DNA of 64,000 bases from JAJXWB01 sp046349215 (GCA_046349215.1 JAXMCV010000003.1:310001-374000), one strand, 5' to 3'; positions 45,172 through 54,350 are shown, counted from the stretch's first letter. Notes: generated by a model from the sequence alone, not told the origin. Made by a program: numbers and translations.

Positions 45172-46044
45172 ATGGAAGACCACAGCAATGCCCAAGGATC
45201 CGTCAGCCCGCTTCGCCAGCGGATGCTCGAGGACATGACCATCCGCGGTTTCGGCGAGCAGACGAAGCGCGACTACGTCCGGCAGGTGCGTATGTTTGCG
45301 GCGTTCATCGACCGCAAGCCGGCCCTTGCCGAGCCGGAGGATCTGCGTCGCTACCAGCTGCACATGGCGGCCAGCGGCGCGAGCGCCTCCACAATGAACC
45401 AGGCCTGCGCGGCCCTTCGGTTCTTCTTCCATGTGACGCTCGGCCGCCCTGGCTTCGGCGATCGGATGGCGCGGATCTCGACGCCCGAACGCTTACCCGT
45501 CGTATTGAGCCCGGAGGAGGTCGCACTGCTGCTGGCGCATGCCTCGAACCTGAAGCACCGGGCGGCGCTCAGCGTCGCCTATGGTTGCGGCCTGCGCGTT
45601 TCCGAGATCGCCAACCTCAAAGTCTCGGATATCGACAGCGCCCGGATGCTGATCCGCGTCGAACAGGGCAAGGGACGCAAGGATCGCTATGTCATGCTGT
45701 CGCCCGATCTGCTCGCGCTGTTACGGCAGTGGTGGCGGGAGAAGCGGCCGAAGGGATGGCTGTTCCCAGGCCAACAGCCAGGCCAGCCGATCACCTCACG
45801 CCAGCTCAGCCGCGCCTGCGTTGCCGCCGCGGCGAGCGCGAGGCTCGGCAAGCGCGTCTCCATGCACACGCTGCGGCACAGCTTCGCCACGCATCTTCTG
45901 GAGCAGAAGGTCGATATCCGCGTCATCCAGACGCTGCTCGGCCACAGGAAGCTCGACACAACGGCGATCTACACGCGCGTTGCCCTCAAGACGATCCGCG
46001 ACGTCGAGAGCCCGCTCGCGCTGCTCGCGCCCCCGCACTCCTGA
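45172..46044 (+). CDS. Tyrosine recombinase of IS91-type element
   Basis: 290-aa site-specific recombinase. The N-terminal SAM-like DNA-binding domain (MLEDMTIRGFGEQTKRDYV) is followed by a catalytic domain with R in GCGLRVSEIANLK, HxxR in MHTLRHSFATHL, His in LLGHRKLDTTA and the nucleophile Tyr in AIYTRV. All catalytic residues are present. It lies 13 bases upstream of the HUH transposase on the same strand, a pairing repeatedly seen with IS91-group elements. I therefore do not read it as a phage or island integrase. Confidence 0.88.
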   Translation: MEDHSNAQGSVSPLRQRMLEDMTIRGFGEQTKRDYVRQVRMFAAFIDRKPALAEPEDLRRYQLHMAASGASASTMNQACAALRFFFHVTLGRPGFGDRMARISTPERLPVVLSPEEVALLLAHASNLKHRAALSVAYGCGLRVSEIANLKVSDIDSARMLIRVEQGKGRKDRYVMLSPDLLALLRQWWREKRPKGWLFPGQQPGQPITSRQLSRACVAAAASARLGKRVSMHTLRHSFATHLLEQKVDIRVIQTLLGHRKLDTTAIYTRVALKTIRDVESPLALLAPPHS

Positions 46045-46057
46045 AGACCGCGCCGTC

Positions 46058-47296
46058 ATGGCGCGGCCTCGCCTCGAGGTCGCAGACGTCTTTCGTCGGC
46101 ATGGGGAGGCATATCTTGCCGCCCACGCCGGCCGTCTGAGCCTCGGCCAACTCAAGGTCGTCTCGGCGATCCGGGCTTGTCGCACCGCGGCGCTCGGTGG
46201 CCATGTCGCGCGCTGCGACGGCTGCGGCCATGTCGAGATCGGATACAACTCCTGTCGCAACCGGCATTGTCCGAAGTGCCAGGGATTTGCCGCGCGCGCC
46301 TGGCTCGACAAGCGTCAAGCCGATCTACTGCCGCTCGCCTACTATCACGTCGTCTTCACCCTGCCGGCGGCGATCGCCGCAATCGCTTTCCAAAACAAGG
46401 CGGCGCTCTACGACCTGCTCATGAAGACCGCTGCCGAGACGCTGACGACGATCGCCGTCGATCCGAAGCGGCTCGGCGTCAGAATCGGATTCACCAGCGT
46501 GCTGCACACTTGGGGATCGGCGCTCACTCACCATCCGCACGTCCACATCATCGTCCCCGGCGGCGGCCTGTCGCCGGACGGCGAACGCTGGATCGCCTGC
46601 AAGCCCGGCTTCTTTCTGCCCGTGCGTGTCCTGTCGCGCTTCTTCCGTCGCCGCTTCCTGGAAGGCTTGCTCGCCCTTCATGAGGGCGGCCGGCTGACCT
46701 TCTTCGGCGACCTCGCCGGGCTCGCCAACCCCGGTGTGTTCAGAGCCCGTCTCGCGCCGCTGCGCCGCGCCGAATGGGTCATCTACGCCAAGCGCCCGTT
46801 CGGCGGCCCTCAGGCCGTCCTCGCCTATCTGTCGCGCTACACCCACCGCGTCGCCATCTCAGACAGCCGCATCGTCGCATTCGACGGTCATCGCGTCTCC
46901 TTCCGCTGGAAGGACTATCGCGCTCGGGCGAGCGCGCCGGGCGCATGGATCAAGACCATGACGCTGCCCGTCGACGAGTTCATGCGCCGCTTCCTGCTGC
47001 ACGTTCTCCCCGATGGCTTCCACCGCATCCGCCATTACGGCTTCCTCGCCGGCGCCGCGCGCGTCAAGAACGTCGCGCGCATCAGACAGATGATTGCCGA
47101 CGTCAGTGGCGCACCGCAGGCCCGACAGAACGTCGGCGAGCCGCATGCCGAACCGGCAGAAGCGGGTGTCGACGATGAGCGCGAGGAATCCTTCCCCTGC
47201 CGCTGCTGTGGTGGTCGCATGACCATCGTCGAGCGCTTCGCCCGCGGCGGCGCTCCGCAAACGTCGTTCGCAGCCGGATGGAGCGATACATCATGA
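46058..47296 (+). CDS. IS91 family HUH transposase
   Basis: 412-aa single-strand (rolling-circle type) transposase. The N-terminal zinc finger is CDGCGHVEIGYNSCRNRHC-PKC; the HUH motif is HPHVHIIVPGGG, and a Tyr in AYLSRYTHRVAIS is a candidate nucleophile. The C-terminal region has a further Cys pair, CRCCGG. The ATG at 46058 is used, since a longer frame would run back through the recombinase gene. Intact. Confidence 0.92.
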   Translation: MARPRLEVADVFRRHGEAYLAAHAGRLSLGQLKVVSAIRACRTAALGGHVARCDGCGHVEIGYNSCRNRHCPKCQGFAARAWLDKRQADLLPLAYYHVVFTLPAAIAAIAFQNKAALYDLLMKTAAETLTTIAVDPKRLGVRIGFTSVLHTWGSALTHHPHVHIIVPGGGLSPDGERWIACKPGFFLPVRVLSRFFRRRFLEGLLALHEGGRLTFFGDLAGLANPGVFRARLAPLRRAEWVIYAKRPFGGPQAVLAYLSRYTHRVAISDSRIVAFDGHRVSFRWKDYRARASAPGAWIKTMTLPVDEFMRRFLLHVLPDGFHRIRHYGFLAGAARVKNVARIRQMIADVSGAPQARQNVGEPHAEPAEAGVDDEREESFPCRCCGGRMTIVERFARGGAPQTSFAAGWSDTS

Positions 47297-47572
47297 TCTG
47301 CCCGCGGACCGTCTGCCCCAACCACGATTCCGAACGCACGCAAATTACCGGCGCAACGCAGCCGCTCGCTTCATGCTCGACAAAATCGACTGCCCAGACG
47401 AGCTCGCCGAGCCGGCGCTTCGATCAACGCATCATCCGCAGAAATCATCCACGACCGAAGCGCGCCCGTCGCCGCGACACAACCGCAGTCGGCGACACAC
47501 CGTTCGCGAAAGCCCCATAGCGCCGGCCAATCTGAAACGCCCAACCACTGGGCCGCGGCTTCCTCCATCGGA

Positions 47573-47635
47573 GGATTGCCGACGCCGGCCCGCGCGCCGT
47601 CACGCACATCCGGGTCGGGCCGGCGTCCGCAATCC
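47573..47635. repeat. Long hairpin downstream of IS91 transposase
   Basis: Two 20-base arms with one mismatch, GGATTGCCGACGCCGGCCCG (47573-47592) and its inverted partner (47616-47635), with a 23-base loop. It is followed within a few bases by a dispersed-repeat copy. It could be part of the origin end of the IS91-type element or a terminator; there is no T tract. Confidence 0.6.
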
Positions 47636-47639
47636 TTCA

Positions 47640-47668
47640 CGCTTCCGGCGGTTGGGAAGGTCCGCAAA
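47640..47668 (+). repeat. Dispersed intergenic repeat, copy 3 (partial)
   Basis: Contains GCTTCCGGCGGTTGGGAAGG followed by TCCGC, after which homology to the other copies is lost. The loss may mark an element or deletion boundary. Confidence 0.6.
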
Positions 47669-47769
47669 GGGGATAACGGCAGGCGTCAGACCCTAGCCTT
47701 CTGGCTGTTGTCGACCGAAAGACGACCTAATGAAGCCGCGCTTTCGGCCGAGAGTTGAGGATGAGCGCT

Positions 47770-48078
47770 TCAAATTTCCCTTGTGTCGAACATGATCATA
47801 TCGACGCCACCCGTCGCGAACTTTCCAACATCCGCGGCCGCGGCTTGGCCCTCCGGGCTGGCAAATGCGGCTTGGATTGCGTCCATGCTGTCGAATGTCA
47901 ACGTCGCTACTAAATGTATGCCCGATGCGCCTGCAGGCGAGGCGACAGCACCTCGGCTGATTTCGTATTTTCGCAGGCCGCCGATCCTCTTTGCGATAGG
48001 CACGTGAGTTTCAGCGTAGTACTTGTCGAACGCAGCCGGGTCGGCCGGCGTCTTATAGAGAACTAGAAGCTGAGCCAT
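47770..48078 (-). CDS. EthD-like small protein
   Basis: 102-aa dimeric alpha-beta barrel protein of the EthD type. It begins MAQLLVLYKTPADPAAFDKYY with the following ETHVPIAKRIGGLRKYEIS, matching the EthD pattern (PxDxxAFDxYYxxxHxPLA). Family members accompany oxidative degradation pathways, but the biochemical role is unclear. The ATG at 48078 follows GGGAGAAAC. It stands alone in the island between the IS91-type element and the cyclase. Confidence 0.8.
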   Translation of the reverse strand: MAQLLVLYKTPADPAAFDKYYAETHVPIAKRIGGLRKYEISRGAVASPAGASGIHLVATLTFDSMDAIQAAFASPEGQAAAADVGKFATGGVDMIMFDTREI

Positions 48079-48252
48079 GTTTCTCTCCCTGCCTCGGTCT
48101 TGTGTCTGAACGAGGACGGGCGGAATAGTGTAAGTCTTTGCAACGAACAGCAACCAACTCGTCGCGTTCCAAATTTTCGCCGATTCTGAGGCCCAAGCCC
48201 GCGGCTTTGGCGTACAAGAGTATCCCCCTCGCGAGAAGGCTTTGGGTAGTGC

Positions 48253-48630
48253 CTACTTTGGGGCAGGCTCACCACCTCCAGGCAGAATCTTCCCAACAGC
48301 CATTTTAGCCGAAACGTGATCTGAAGCTCGGCAGGATTCAAACATAAATTCTTGAAAGTGCGGCTCTAGGTATAACTGGAGCGCCTTCGGAAAGTCAGCT
48401 TCTGAGAGTAAGTAGTGCCTAAACATACCGAGGAAAACTCGGACTGTTTGCTCCCAGTTCTGATCGTAGCGGAGATTGATGGAAAGATAGAGTTCTTGAA
48501 GCGCAAAACAGGTGTGCGTTGCCAGCAATCGATAACGCCGAAATGGCGCGATATCATTTCGTAGTTCGGCGTAACCTTCAGCTTTCACGCCTCGATAGAG
48601 AACGTCAGTGTTGAGGAGGAGTTGCTCCAA
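48253..48630 (-). CDS. Unrecognised protein, possibly 5'-truncated
   Basis: 125 codons from a TTG at 48630; no ATG is available. The same frame stays open for 24 more codons upstream (TIAKNHYREALEQLLLNTD spans the TTG), which suggests a lost start or a truncated N-terminus. The sequence is helical and aromatic-rich (LATHTCFALQELYLSINLRY, VRVFLGMFRHYLLSEADFP). It follows the cyclase gene on the same strand by 87 bases. No family recognised. Confidence 0.4.
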   Translation of the reverse strand: MEQLLLNTDVLYRGVKAEGYAELRNDIAPFRRYRLLATHTCFALQELYLSINLRYDQNWEQTVRVFLGMFRHYLLSEADFPKALQLYLEPHFQEFMFESCRASDHVSAKMAVGKILPGGGEPAPK

Positions 48631-48717
48631 CGCTTCTCTATAATGATTTTTCGCGATCGTCTCCGCGCTTATTCGTCGGACGGTAGGGATGGTCAGCTGG
48701 TTTCAGATCGGAGAGCC

Positions 48718-50463
48718 CTAGGGGATCCCTGCCGCCTTAAGCGCCTTACCATAGCGGGCAACATCGTCAGCATTACGCCAACGGAAATTCTTCAAGTGTT
48801 GGTCGACCGTGAACCCCGGCGCTTGCACAAGAATTTCGGTCGCAGCCTCAGCCGCCTCGTCCAGTCGCCCAAGTTCCGCGAGCGCGGCGGCCCGAACGCC
48901 AAGACACTGCAGATGCGTTGGGTTTCGCAGGAGCGCCTTCTGGCCCCACGATAGCGATGCGTCGAAATTTCCGAGCAGAAAATGGCAGAACGCACAAAAT
49001 ACCGCCCAATGGTAATTGTCCGGGTGATTGGGACTGAGTGCGATCGCCCGGGATAAATGCTCGATTCCCAACTGATGATCACCAGCAATGAAGTGGCACA
49101 TCCCAAGCATCGCAGGATTTGCTGGGTCGAACGGGTTTATCTCGACGGCTCTTTGCGCCGCGTTGAGAGCTCCAATCGTGTCCCCAGAGAACGCGCTTAT
49201 GAAGGCAAGATACGCGTATGAGTCCGCTGAATTTGGAGCGCCTGCGACGCATTCGAGTGCGAGCTGACGAGCCTCTGCCCAAGTTTCTCTGGTGCTCTTG
49301 GCGAGACCAAGCTGAAACCTGTGAATCAATGTAATTCCCAACCAGCCTTTCGGGTTCGACAAATTTGGGTCCAGCTTGATTGCGTTCCTGAAGCACCGAA
49401 CCGCGATGTCAAAATCGCCGGGCCCCGCGGAGTAGAAATGGAACAGACCCTTCAGATAATCGTCCCAAGCTGAGAGTTCGTTTGACGTCGGCTTGCGACG
49501 CGTTCTGGCCTCGGCCCATCGGATTTCGGGCGTGATGTTCGCTGAGATTTGTTGGGTGATTTCATCCTGGAGTTCAAAGAGATCGTCTATTGGTCGGTCG
49601 TATCTAGCTGACCAAAGCTGGCTGCCACTCTCCGGTTCGACTAGCTCCGCGGTCACCCGAATTTTTCCCGCACCCCGTCGGATGGAGCCGCGGACCAGGT
49701 ATGTGGCGTCGAGCTCGCGTGCGAGGATACGGGGCGGCTTGTCGCTATCTTTGAAATGGAATGTTGCGTGGCGGCCCAACACTCTGAATAGGTCTTGACG
49801 CGCGAGGACATTTATCAGGTCCTCGGTCATACCGTCTGAAAAATATTCGTCCTCCGCATTGCCGCCCAAATTCTGGAAGGGAAGGACTCCGACAACGGCG
49901 ATGCGACCGGCCCCCGTTTTGGGCTGCTCTTTTTCGCCGTCGCTGCTCGCACCGCCCTCACCCCAAGACCAGACGCGCACCGCTGCTTCGATATTCTTGA
50001 GCCTTTGCGGCCCGGTGTCCCTGAATATCGGCCCAATTGAGCGAACGGCTTCAGCATGCGCCGCGTCGGACAATGCGACGCCCCCCGGAGGCGCAACCGA
50101 TTCCACACGCGCGGCAACATTCACGCCGTCGCCATAAAGGTCGCCGTCATCAGCGATGACATCGCCCATGTGAATGCCGAGGCGGAACCGCATACGGCGA
50201 TCTTCTGGGATCTCGCTGTTTCGTAGCGCCATCGCTTTCTGGACTTCAAGGGCCGCGTTGGTGGCAAGAACAACGCTTGGGAACTCGACCAGAAGACCAT
50301 CGCCGGTTGTCTTAAACACCCGTCCGCCGTGATTGAGGATGATTGGCTCGATCGCGCCACGATGGGCCTTCAGAGTTGCAAGCGTTCCGGCTTCGTCGGC
50401 GCCCATCATCCGGGAGTAGCCAACGACATCCGCGCAGACGATCGCGGCTAGACGACGCTCCAT
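48718..50463 (-). CDS. Class III adenylate/guanylate cyclase with TPR domain
   Basis: 581 aa. Residues 1-~170 are a class III cyclase catalytic domain: metal Asp12 in VCADVVGYSRMM, Asp55 in TTGDGLLVEF, then LGIHMGDV and YGDGVNVAARVE. Next comes a TolB/FlgO-like domain (VLPFQNLGGNAEDEYFSDG), then TPR repeats to the C-terminus. No transmembrane helix is seen, so it is probably cytosolic. The ATG at 50463 gives the usual MERRLAAIVCADV start. It is divergent from the SRAP gene (112-bp gap). Such cyclases are abundant in rhizobial genomes, often beside orphan binding proteins like those downstream. Confidence 0.9.
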   Translation of the reverse strand: MERRLAAIVCADVVGYSRMMGADEAGTLATLKAHRGAIEPIILNHGGRVFKTTGDGLLVEFPSVVLATNAALEVQKAMALRNSEIPEDRRMRFRLGIHMGDVIADDGDLYGDGVNVAARVESVAPPGGVALSDAAHAEAVRSIGPIFRDTGPQRLKNIEAAVRVWSWGEGGASSDGEKEQPKTGAGRIAVVGVLPFQNLGGNAEDEYFSDGMTEDLINVLARQDLFRVLGRHATFHFKDSDKPPRILARELDATYLVRGSIRRGAGKIRVTAELVEPESGSQLWSARYDRPIDDLFELQDEITQQISANITPEIRWAEARTRRKPTSNELSAWDDYLKGLFHFYSAGPGDFDIAVRCFRNAIKLDPNLSNPKGWLGITLIHRFQLGLAKSTRETWAEARQLALECVAGAPNSADSYAYLAFISAFSGDTIGALNAAQRAVEINPFDPANPAMLGMCHFIAGDHQLGIEHLSRAIALSPNHPDNYHWAVFCAFCHFLLGNFDASLSWGQKALLRNPTHLQCLGVRAAALAELGRLDEAAEAATEILVQAPGFTVDQHLKNFRWRNADDVARYGKALKAAGIP

Positions 50464-50575
50464 TCTGCCCCCATGTACCCGCCTCTCCCTGGCAGGTTGC
50501 ATAGGATTGCAAGCCAAGTCGCCCTTCCGCAAGGTCGGATTTGGCCCTCGCCCCCCGGATTCGTAGACTAAACCG

Positions 50576-51235
50576 ATGTGCAACCTCTACTCGATCATCA
50601 AGGGCCAGGCGGCGATCCGCGAGTGGTTCCGCGTCCAGCGCGACCTAACGGGCAACCTCCCGCCGATGCCGGGGGTGTTCCCAGACTATCCGGCTCCCAT
50701 CGTGCGAGCGCCGAGCGGCGAGCGCGAGTTGACCATGGCGCGATGGGGAATGCCGTCGCCAGTGTTCGCCCTCAAGGGCCGCACGACCGATCCCGGCGTA
50801 ACGAACGTCCGCAACACGGCCTCGCCGCACTGGCGTCGGTGGCTCGGCGTCGAAGCGCGTTGCATTGTGCCTTTCACCTCCTTCTCCGAGTACGAAACGA
50901 CCGCCGACGGCAAGAAGCAGCCGGTGTGGTTCGCGCTAAGCGAGGATCGGCCGCTCGCCGCCTTCGCGGGGATCTGGACCAACTGGACCTCAGTGCGGAA
51001 GGCAAAGGAAGGCGAGGTGACGTGCGACGTGTTCGCGTTCCTCACCACCGAGCCGAACGCCGAGGTCGGCGCCATCCATCCGAAGGCGATGCCGGCAATC
51101 CTGACCGAGCCGGAAGAGATCGACGCTTGGCTACGCGCGCCAGCGAAGGACGCCCTCGCATTGCAGAGGCCACTCCCGGACGGTGCGCTCCAGATCGTCG
51201 CTCGAGGGGCCAAGCAGGATGGCGCGGCTGGATAG
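50576..51235 (+). CDS. SOS response-associated protein (SRAP/YedK/HMCES)
   Basis: 219-aa SRAP-domain protein. Cys2 (MCNLYS) is the residue that crosslinks abasic sites in single-stranded DNA in YedK/HMCES; the other active-site residues appear in NVRNTASPHW, FSEYE and IHPKAMP. The protein shields abasic sites from strand breakage. The ATG at 50576 fixes Cys at position 2 and is therefore firm. It lies in a mobile-element-rich island; SRAP genes are often on plasmids and phages. Confidence 0.92.
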   Translation: MCNLYSIIKGQAAIREWFRVQRDLTGNLPPMPGVFPDYPAPIVRAPSGERELTMARWGMPSPVFALKGRTTDPGVTNVRNTASPHWRRWLGVEARCIVPFTSFSEYETTADGKKQPVWFALSEDRPLAAFAGIWTNWTSVRKAKEGEVTCDVFAFLTTEPNAEVGAIHPKAMPAILTEPEEIDAWLRAPAKDALALQRPLPDGALQIVARGAKQDGAAG

Positions 51236-51382
51236 GCTGCTTTCGGACGCGAAGGTAACGGGGACGAACGACCGAGAGCGACCTATTTGCTGGGTCGGCT
51301 TTGGAGTTTCGCTAGATTACTTGCCAAGGAAGTCGAGGTCGGGGCAGATTTGTACCTTGATCTGCCTGCGTCGGGGGGCGCG

Positions 51383-52372
51383 ATGAAACGTCGCGAGTTT
51401 ATTGGTCTCGTCGGCGCCTCAATGGCATGCCCAGTTATTGCGCGAGCTCAATCTGACAAAAGGCGCCGGATCGGCATGTTGATGGCCTATGCTGCCAGCG
51501 ATCCGGAAGCACAGTTGTTCCTCCGGACCTTCTTTCAGGGGCTTTCGGAATTTGGATGGGCCGACGGCAAGAACTTGCTGGTGGACATTCGTTGGTCCGG
51601 CGGCGACGTCGAGAAGATTCAAGCTCACGCCAAACAGTTGGTCGCAACCAGTCCGGATCTCATTCTCGCGAACACGACGCCGGTGATCGCGGCGTTGCAC
51701 CGAGAAACCAGAACCATCCCAATAGTGTTCGCGATTGCCGCCGATCCAGTTGGCGACGGCTTCATACAATCGCTCGCGCATCCAGGCGGCAACATCACTG
51801 GATTTATCAATACAGAAGCTGCTATGGGCGCCAAATGGCTTGAGTTGCTGAAAGAAGCCGTACCACAAGTGCAACGCGCTGCGTTGATCTTCAATCCCGA
51901 TACAGCGGCCGGAAGAGGCAACTATTTTCTGCCATCCTTCGAAGCTGCGGCACGAGACCTCAAAGTTGAGCCTATAATTTCGCCGGTGCGCACCGATGCC
52001 GATATCGAATTGGTCATCGCGAACCTCGCGCGCGAGCCGGGTGGCGGTCTGGCAGTAATGAACGAGAGTTTTGTGCGGGTACATCGAGGCCCAATCGTCG
52101 CCCTTTGCGCGAAGCACAAAGTACCAGCCGTTTATCCCACACGTATTTTCGCGCTTGACGGAGGTCTTGTAGCGTACGGACCGCAAAATGCAGACTTGTT
52201 TCGTCGTGCGGCATCCTACGTGGACCGCGTCTTGAGAGGCAGTCATCCGGCGGACCTGCCGGCACAGCTTCCAACGAAATTCGAACTAGTCCTGAATTTC
52301 AAGACGGCCAAAGAGCTCGGGTTGGAGTTTCCTCCAACGGTCATCGCCCGCGCGGACGAGGTGATCGAATGA
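51383..52372 (+). CDS. Orphan ABC substrate-binding protein 1 (ABC_sub_bind type)
   Basis: 329 aa. The N-terminus MKRREFIGLVGASMACPVIARAQ has a twin-arginine start and a short hydrophobic stretch, so it may be exported by Tat. The mature protein has the family landmarks DPVGDGFIQSLAHPGGNITG and the end KTAKELGLEFPP ... ADEVIE. The ATG at 51383 was chosen because it begins the signal; a reading from 51287 would add 32 residues. Its stop overlaps the next gene (ATGA). No permease or ATPase lies nearby. Ligand unknown; relatives include tryptophan-binding TrpX. Confidence 0.87.
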   Translation: MKRREFIGLVGASMACPVIARAQSDKRRRIGMLMAYAASDPEAQLFLRTFFQGLSEFGWADGKNLLVDIRWSGGDVEKIQAHAKQLVATSPDLILANTTPVIAALHRETRTIPIVFAIAADPVGDGFIQSLAHPGGNITGFINTEAAMGAKWLELLKEAVPQVQRAALIFNPDTAAGRGNYFLPSFEAAARDLKVEPIISPVRTDADIELVIANLAREPGGGLAVMNESFVRVHRGPIVALCAKHKVPAVYPTRIFALDGGLVAYGPQNADLFRRAASYVDRVLRGSHPADLPAQLPTKFELVLNFKTAKELGLEFPPTVIARADEVIE

Positions 52373-53340
52373 GGCGTCGCGAGTTCATCGGCCTCGTAGG
52401 TGGGACGGCGCTTTCGCCGCTTCTTGCGTATGCCCAGCAAGGGGCTGGCAATCCGGTCGTCGGGATTCTCAGTAGTGGAAGCGAAGCAACCACGCCGGAG
52501 GGTATTCGCTTCGGGCTAGAGGAGGCCGGCTACTTCGAAGGCCGCAACCTGAAAATTGTCTCACGCTGGTCCGACGGACACTACGAGAGATTGCCTGCCC
52601 TAGCGGAAGAACTTTTGAAGGTCGGTGTATCTGTCATCATCGCAGGCGACCTACCGGCTACGTTAGCTGCGAGAGTCGCCACCAAAACAACTCCCATCGT
52701 GTTCATCATGGGCGCTGACCCTGTGACACAGGGGATCGTGGAAAACTTGAATCGGCCGGGCGGCAATACAACTGGCCTCAGCCAAGTTTTGGGAATCGTG
52801 GGTGGTAAACGCCTCGAACTTCTGCGCGAGGTGATGCCCAACCCAGGGTTGATTGCTCTACTAACCAATCCGAGAAATCCCAACATGAGGGATAACCTCG
52901 GTATGGTCCTAGAGGCCGCGCGCCGTATCGGCCAGCCAGTGGAAGCATTCAGTGCCAGCACTGACCTAGAGATCGATGCCGCCTTTGCAGCCGTCGTCGC
53001 GAGCGGCGCACGGGGTCTGCAGATATTGGACGATCCGGTTTTTAGAACTCAGGGCAATCAACTGGTAAGATTGGCCGCGCAGCGTGCGATTCCAACGATT
53101 TATTACGCGCGGAGTTTTACTTTAGCTGGCGGCCTGATCAGCTACGGCAGCAACGTTCGCGACAATTATCGGCAAGTCGGCATCTATGCCGGCAGAATCC
53201 TGCAAGGGGTCAAGCCCGCCGATCTGCCAGTAATTCAGCCGGCAAAGTTCGAACTGTCTATCAATCTCAAGACCGCAAAGGACCTCGGGATCACGGTTCC
53301 GCCGATGCTGTTGAGCCGCGCAGATGAGGTGATCGAATGA
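52369..53340 (+). CDS. Orphan ABC substrate-binding protein 2 (ABC_sub_bind type)
   Basis: 323-aa paralogue of its neighbours. The signal MRRREFIGLVGGTALSPLLAYAQ carries a twin-arginine start; the landmarks are DPVTQGIVENLNRPGGNTTG and a C-terminus KTAKDLGITVPP ... ADEVIE. It is joined to both neighbours by ATGA overlaps (52369-52372 and 53337-53340), so the three are very probably translated from one message at related levels. Ligand unknown. Confidence 0.87.
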   Translation: MRRREFIGLVGGTALSPLLAYAQQGAGNPVVGILSSGSEATTPEGIRFGLEEAGYFEGRNLKIVSRWSDGHYERLPALAEELLKVGVSVIIAGDLPATLAARVATKTTPIVFIMGADPVTQGIVENLNRPGGNTTGLSQVLGIVGGKRLELLREVMPNPGLIALLTNPRNPNMRDNLGMVLEAARRIGQPVEAFSASTDLEIDAAFAAVVASGARGLQILDDPVFRTQGNQLVRLAAQRAIPTIYYARSFTLAGGLISYGSNVRDNYRQVGIYAGRILQGVKPADLPVIQPAKFELSINLKTAKDLGITVPPMLLSRADEVIE

Positions 53341-54305
53341 GGCGGCGGGAGTTCATCGCGGGAATTGCCAGCGCGTCCTTGCCCCATGCCGCATACGCGC
53401 AACAGGTAAACAGCAGAGTCTGGCGCATCGGTTTCTTGGGATCAGCAGCGCCTACGCCCGAAATGATAAGCGCGCTACGAGAGGGACTCCGCGAACGCGG
53501 TTACATAGAAGGCAACAACCTTATTCTCGATATTCGCTGGCTGATGGACGACAATCCGAACGTTGCAGCCGAACTGGTTCGCAGCGGAGTTGACCTCGTC
53601 GTGGCATGGGCGACGCAAGCCGCCGTCGCTGCTAGCCGCGCTACATCGACGATTCCCATCGTGATGGTTTCTGTTGCCGATCCCTTACGTTCTGGTTTGG
53701 CGGTTGAGCTTGCCCGACCCGGCCGTAATGTCACTGGGACCAGCAATATGGCCACGGAACTCAGTGGTAAGCTTGTGAATCTGCTCGTACAGATTGTGCC
53801 TGGCACGAAACATATCGGAGTGGTGCGCAATCCTGGCAATTTGGCGACAAGCACGGCCAGTCTAAAGGAAACAATGGATGTGAGCCGCGCTCTTGGCCTA
53901 CGCACCACGCTGGTCGATGCCGAGTCTGTCGAAGACTTCGAAAGGGCGTTCGCAACGCTGAGTGACGCGCGCGTCGACGGCGTCGTAATGCTTCCGGACG
54001 CGATACTCGTCAGGCACCGAGCCAAAATTGCTGAAATCGCAAAGAACGTTCGACTGCCAACCGCGTTCCAGCGTCGGGAAAATGCAGAGGCCGGCGGACT
54101 GCTGGCATACGGTTCGGACCTGAGCGACTTGCTTCGACAATCATCGCGCTTCGTCGATCGTATATTCAAAGGCGCAAAGCCAGCTGAATTGCCGGTAGAA
54201 CAGCCGACGAAATTCACGTTGGTCGTCAACCTGAAGACTGCCAAGGCCATTGGCGTCAGCATTCCCCCAACTTTGCTTGCCAGTGCAGACGAAGTGATCG
54301 AGTAG
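53337..54305 (+). CDS. Orphan ABC substrate-binding protein 3 (ABC_sub_bind type)
   Basis: 322-aa third member of the series. The signal MRRREFIAGIASASLPHAAYAQ carries a twin-arginine start; the landmarks are DPLRSGLAVELARPGRNVTG and a C-terminus KTAKAIGVSIPP ... ADEVIE. It ends the run, and a dispersed repeat and the IS1182 element follow. The three proteins differ enough to suggest different ligands rather than recent duplication (impression from alignment by eye). Confidence 0.87.
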   Translation: MRRREFIAGIASASLPHAAYAQQVNSRVWRIGFLGSAAPTPEMISALREGLRERGYIEGNNLILDIRWLMDDNPNVAAELVRSGVDLVVAWATQAAVAASRATSTIPIVMVSVADPLRSGLAVELARPGRNVTGTSNMATELSGKLVNLLVQIVPGTKHIGVVRNPGNLATSTASLKETMDVSRALGLRTTLVDAESVEDFERAFATLSDARVDGVVMLPDAILVRHRAKIAEIAKNVRLPTAFQRRENAEAGGLLAYGSDLSDLLRQSSRFVDRIFKGAKPAELPVEQPTKFTLVVNLKTAKAIGVSIPPTLLASADEVIE

Positions 54306-54350
54306 GACAGGTGGTTGTAGCCTGTGGCCGTCCAACTTCCGCTTTCCGCC

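Larger units (their letters stand above)
47297..47769. other. Non-coding tail of IS91-type element and flank
   Basis: A stretch of 473 bases without a gene I can support. It holds a long hairpin (47573-47635) and dispersed-repeat copy 3 (from 47640). The right end of the IS91-type element should lie here, as in the family the origin end follows the transposase. I could not fix the boundary. Confidence 0.5.

Noticed and set aside
45172..46044. Tyrosine recombinase as a phage or genomic-island integrase
   Set aside because: It is immediately followed by an IS91-type transposase, no tRNA or attachment repeats were seen, and no phage genes are nearby.
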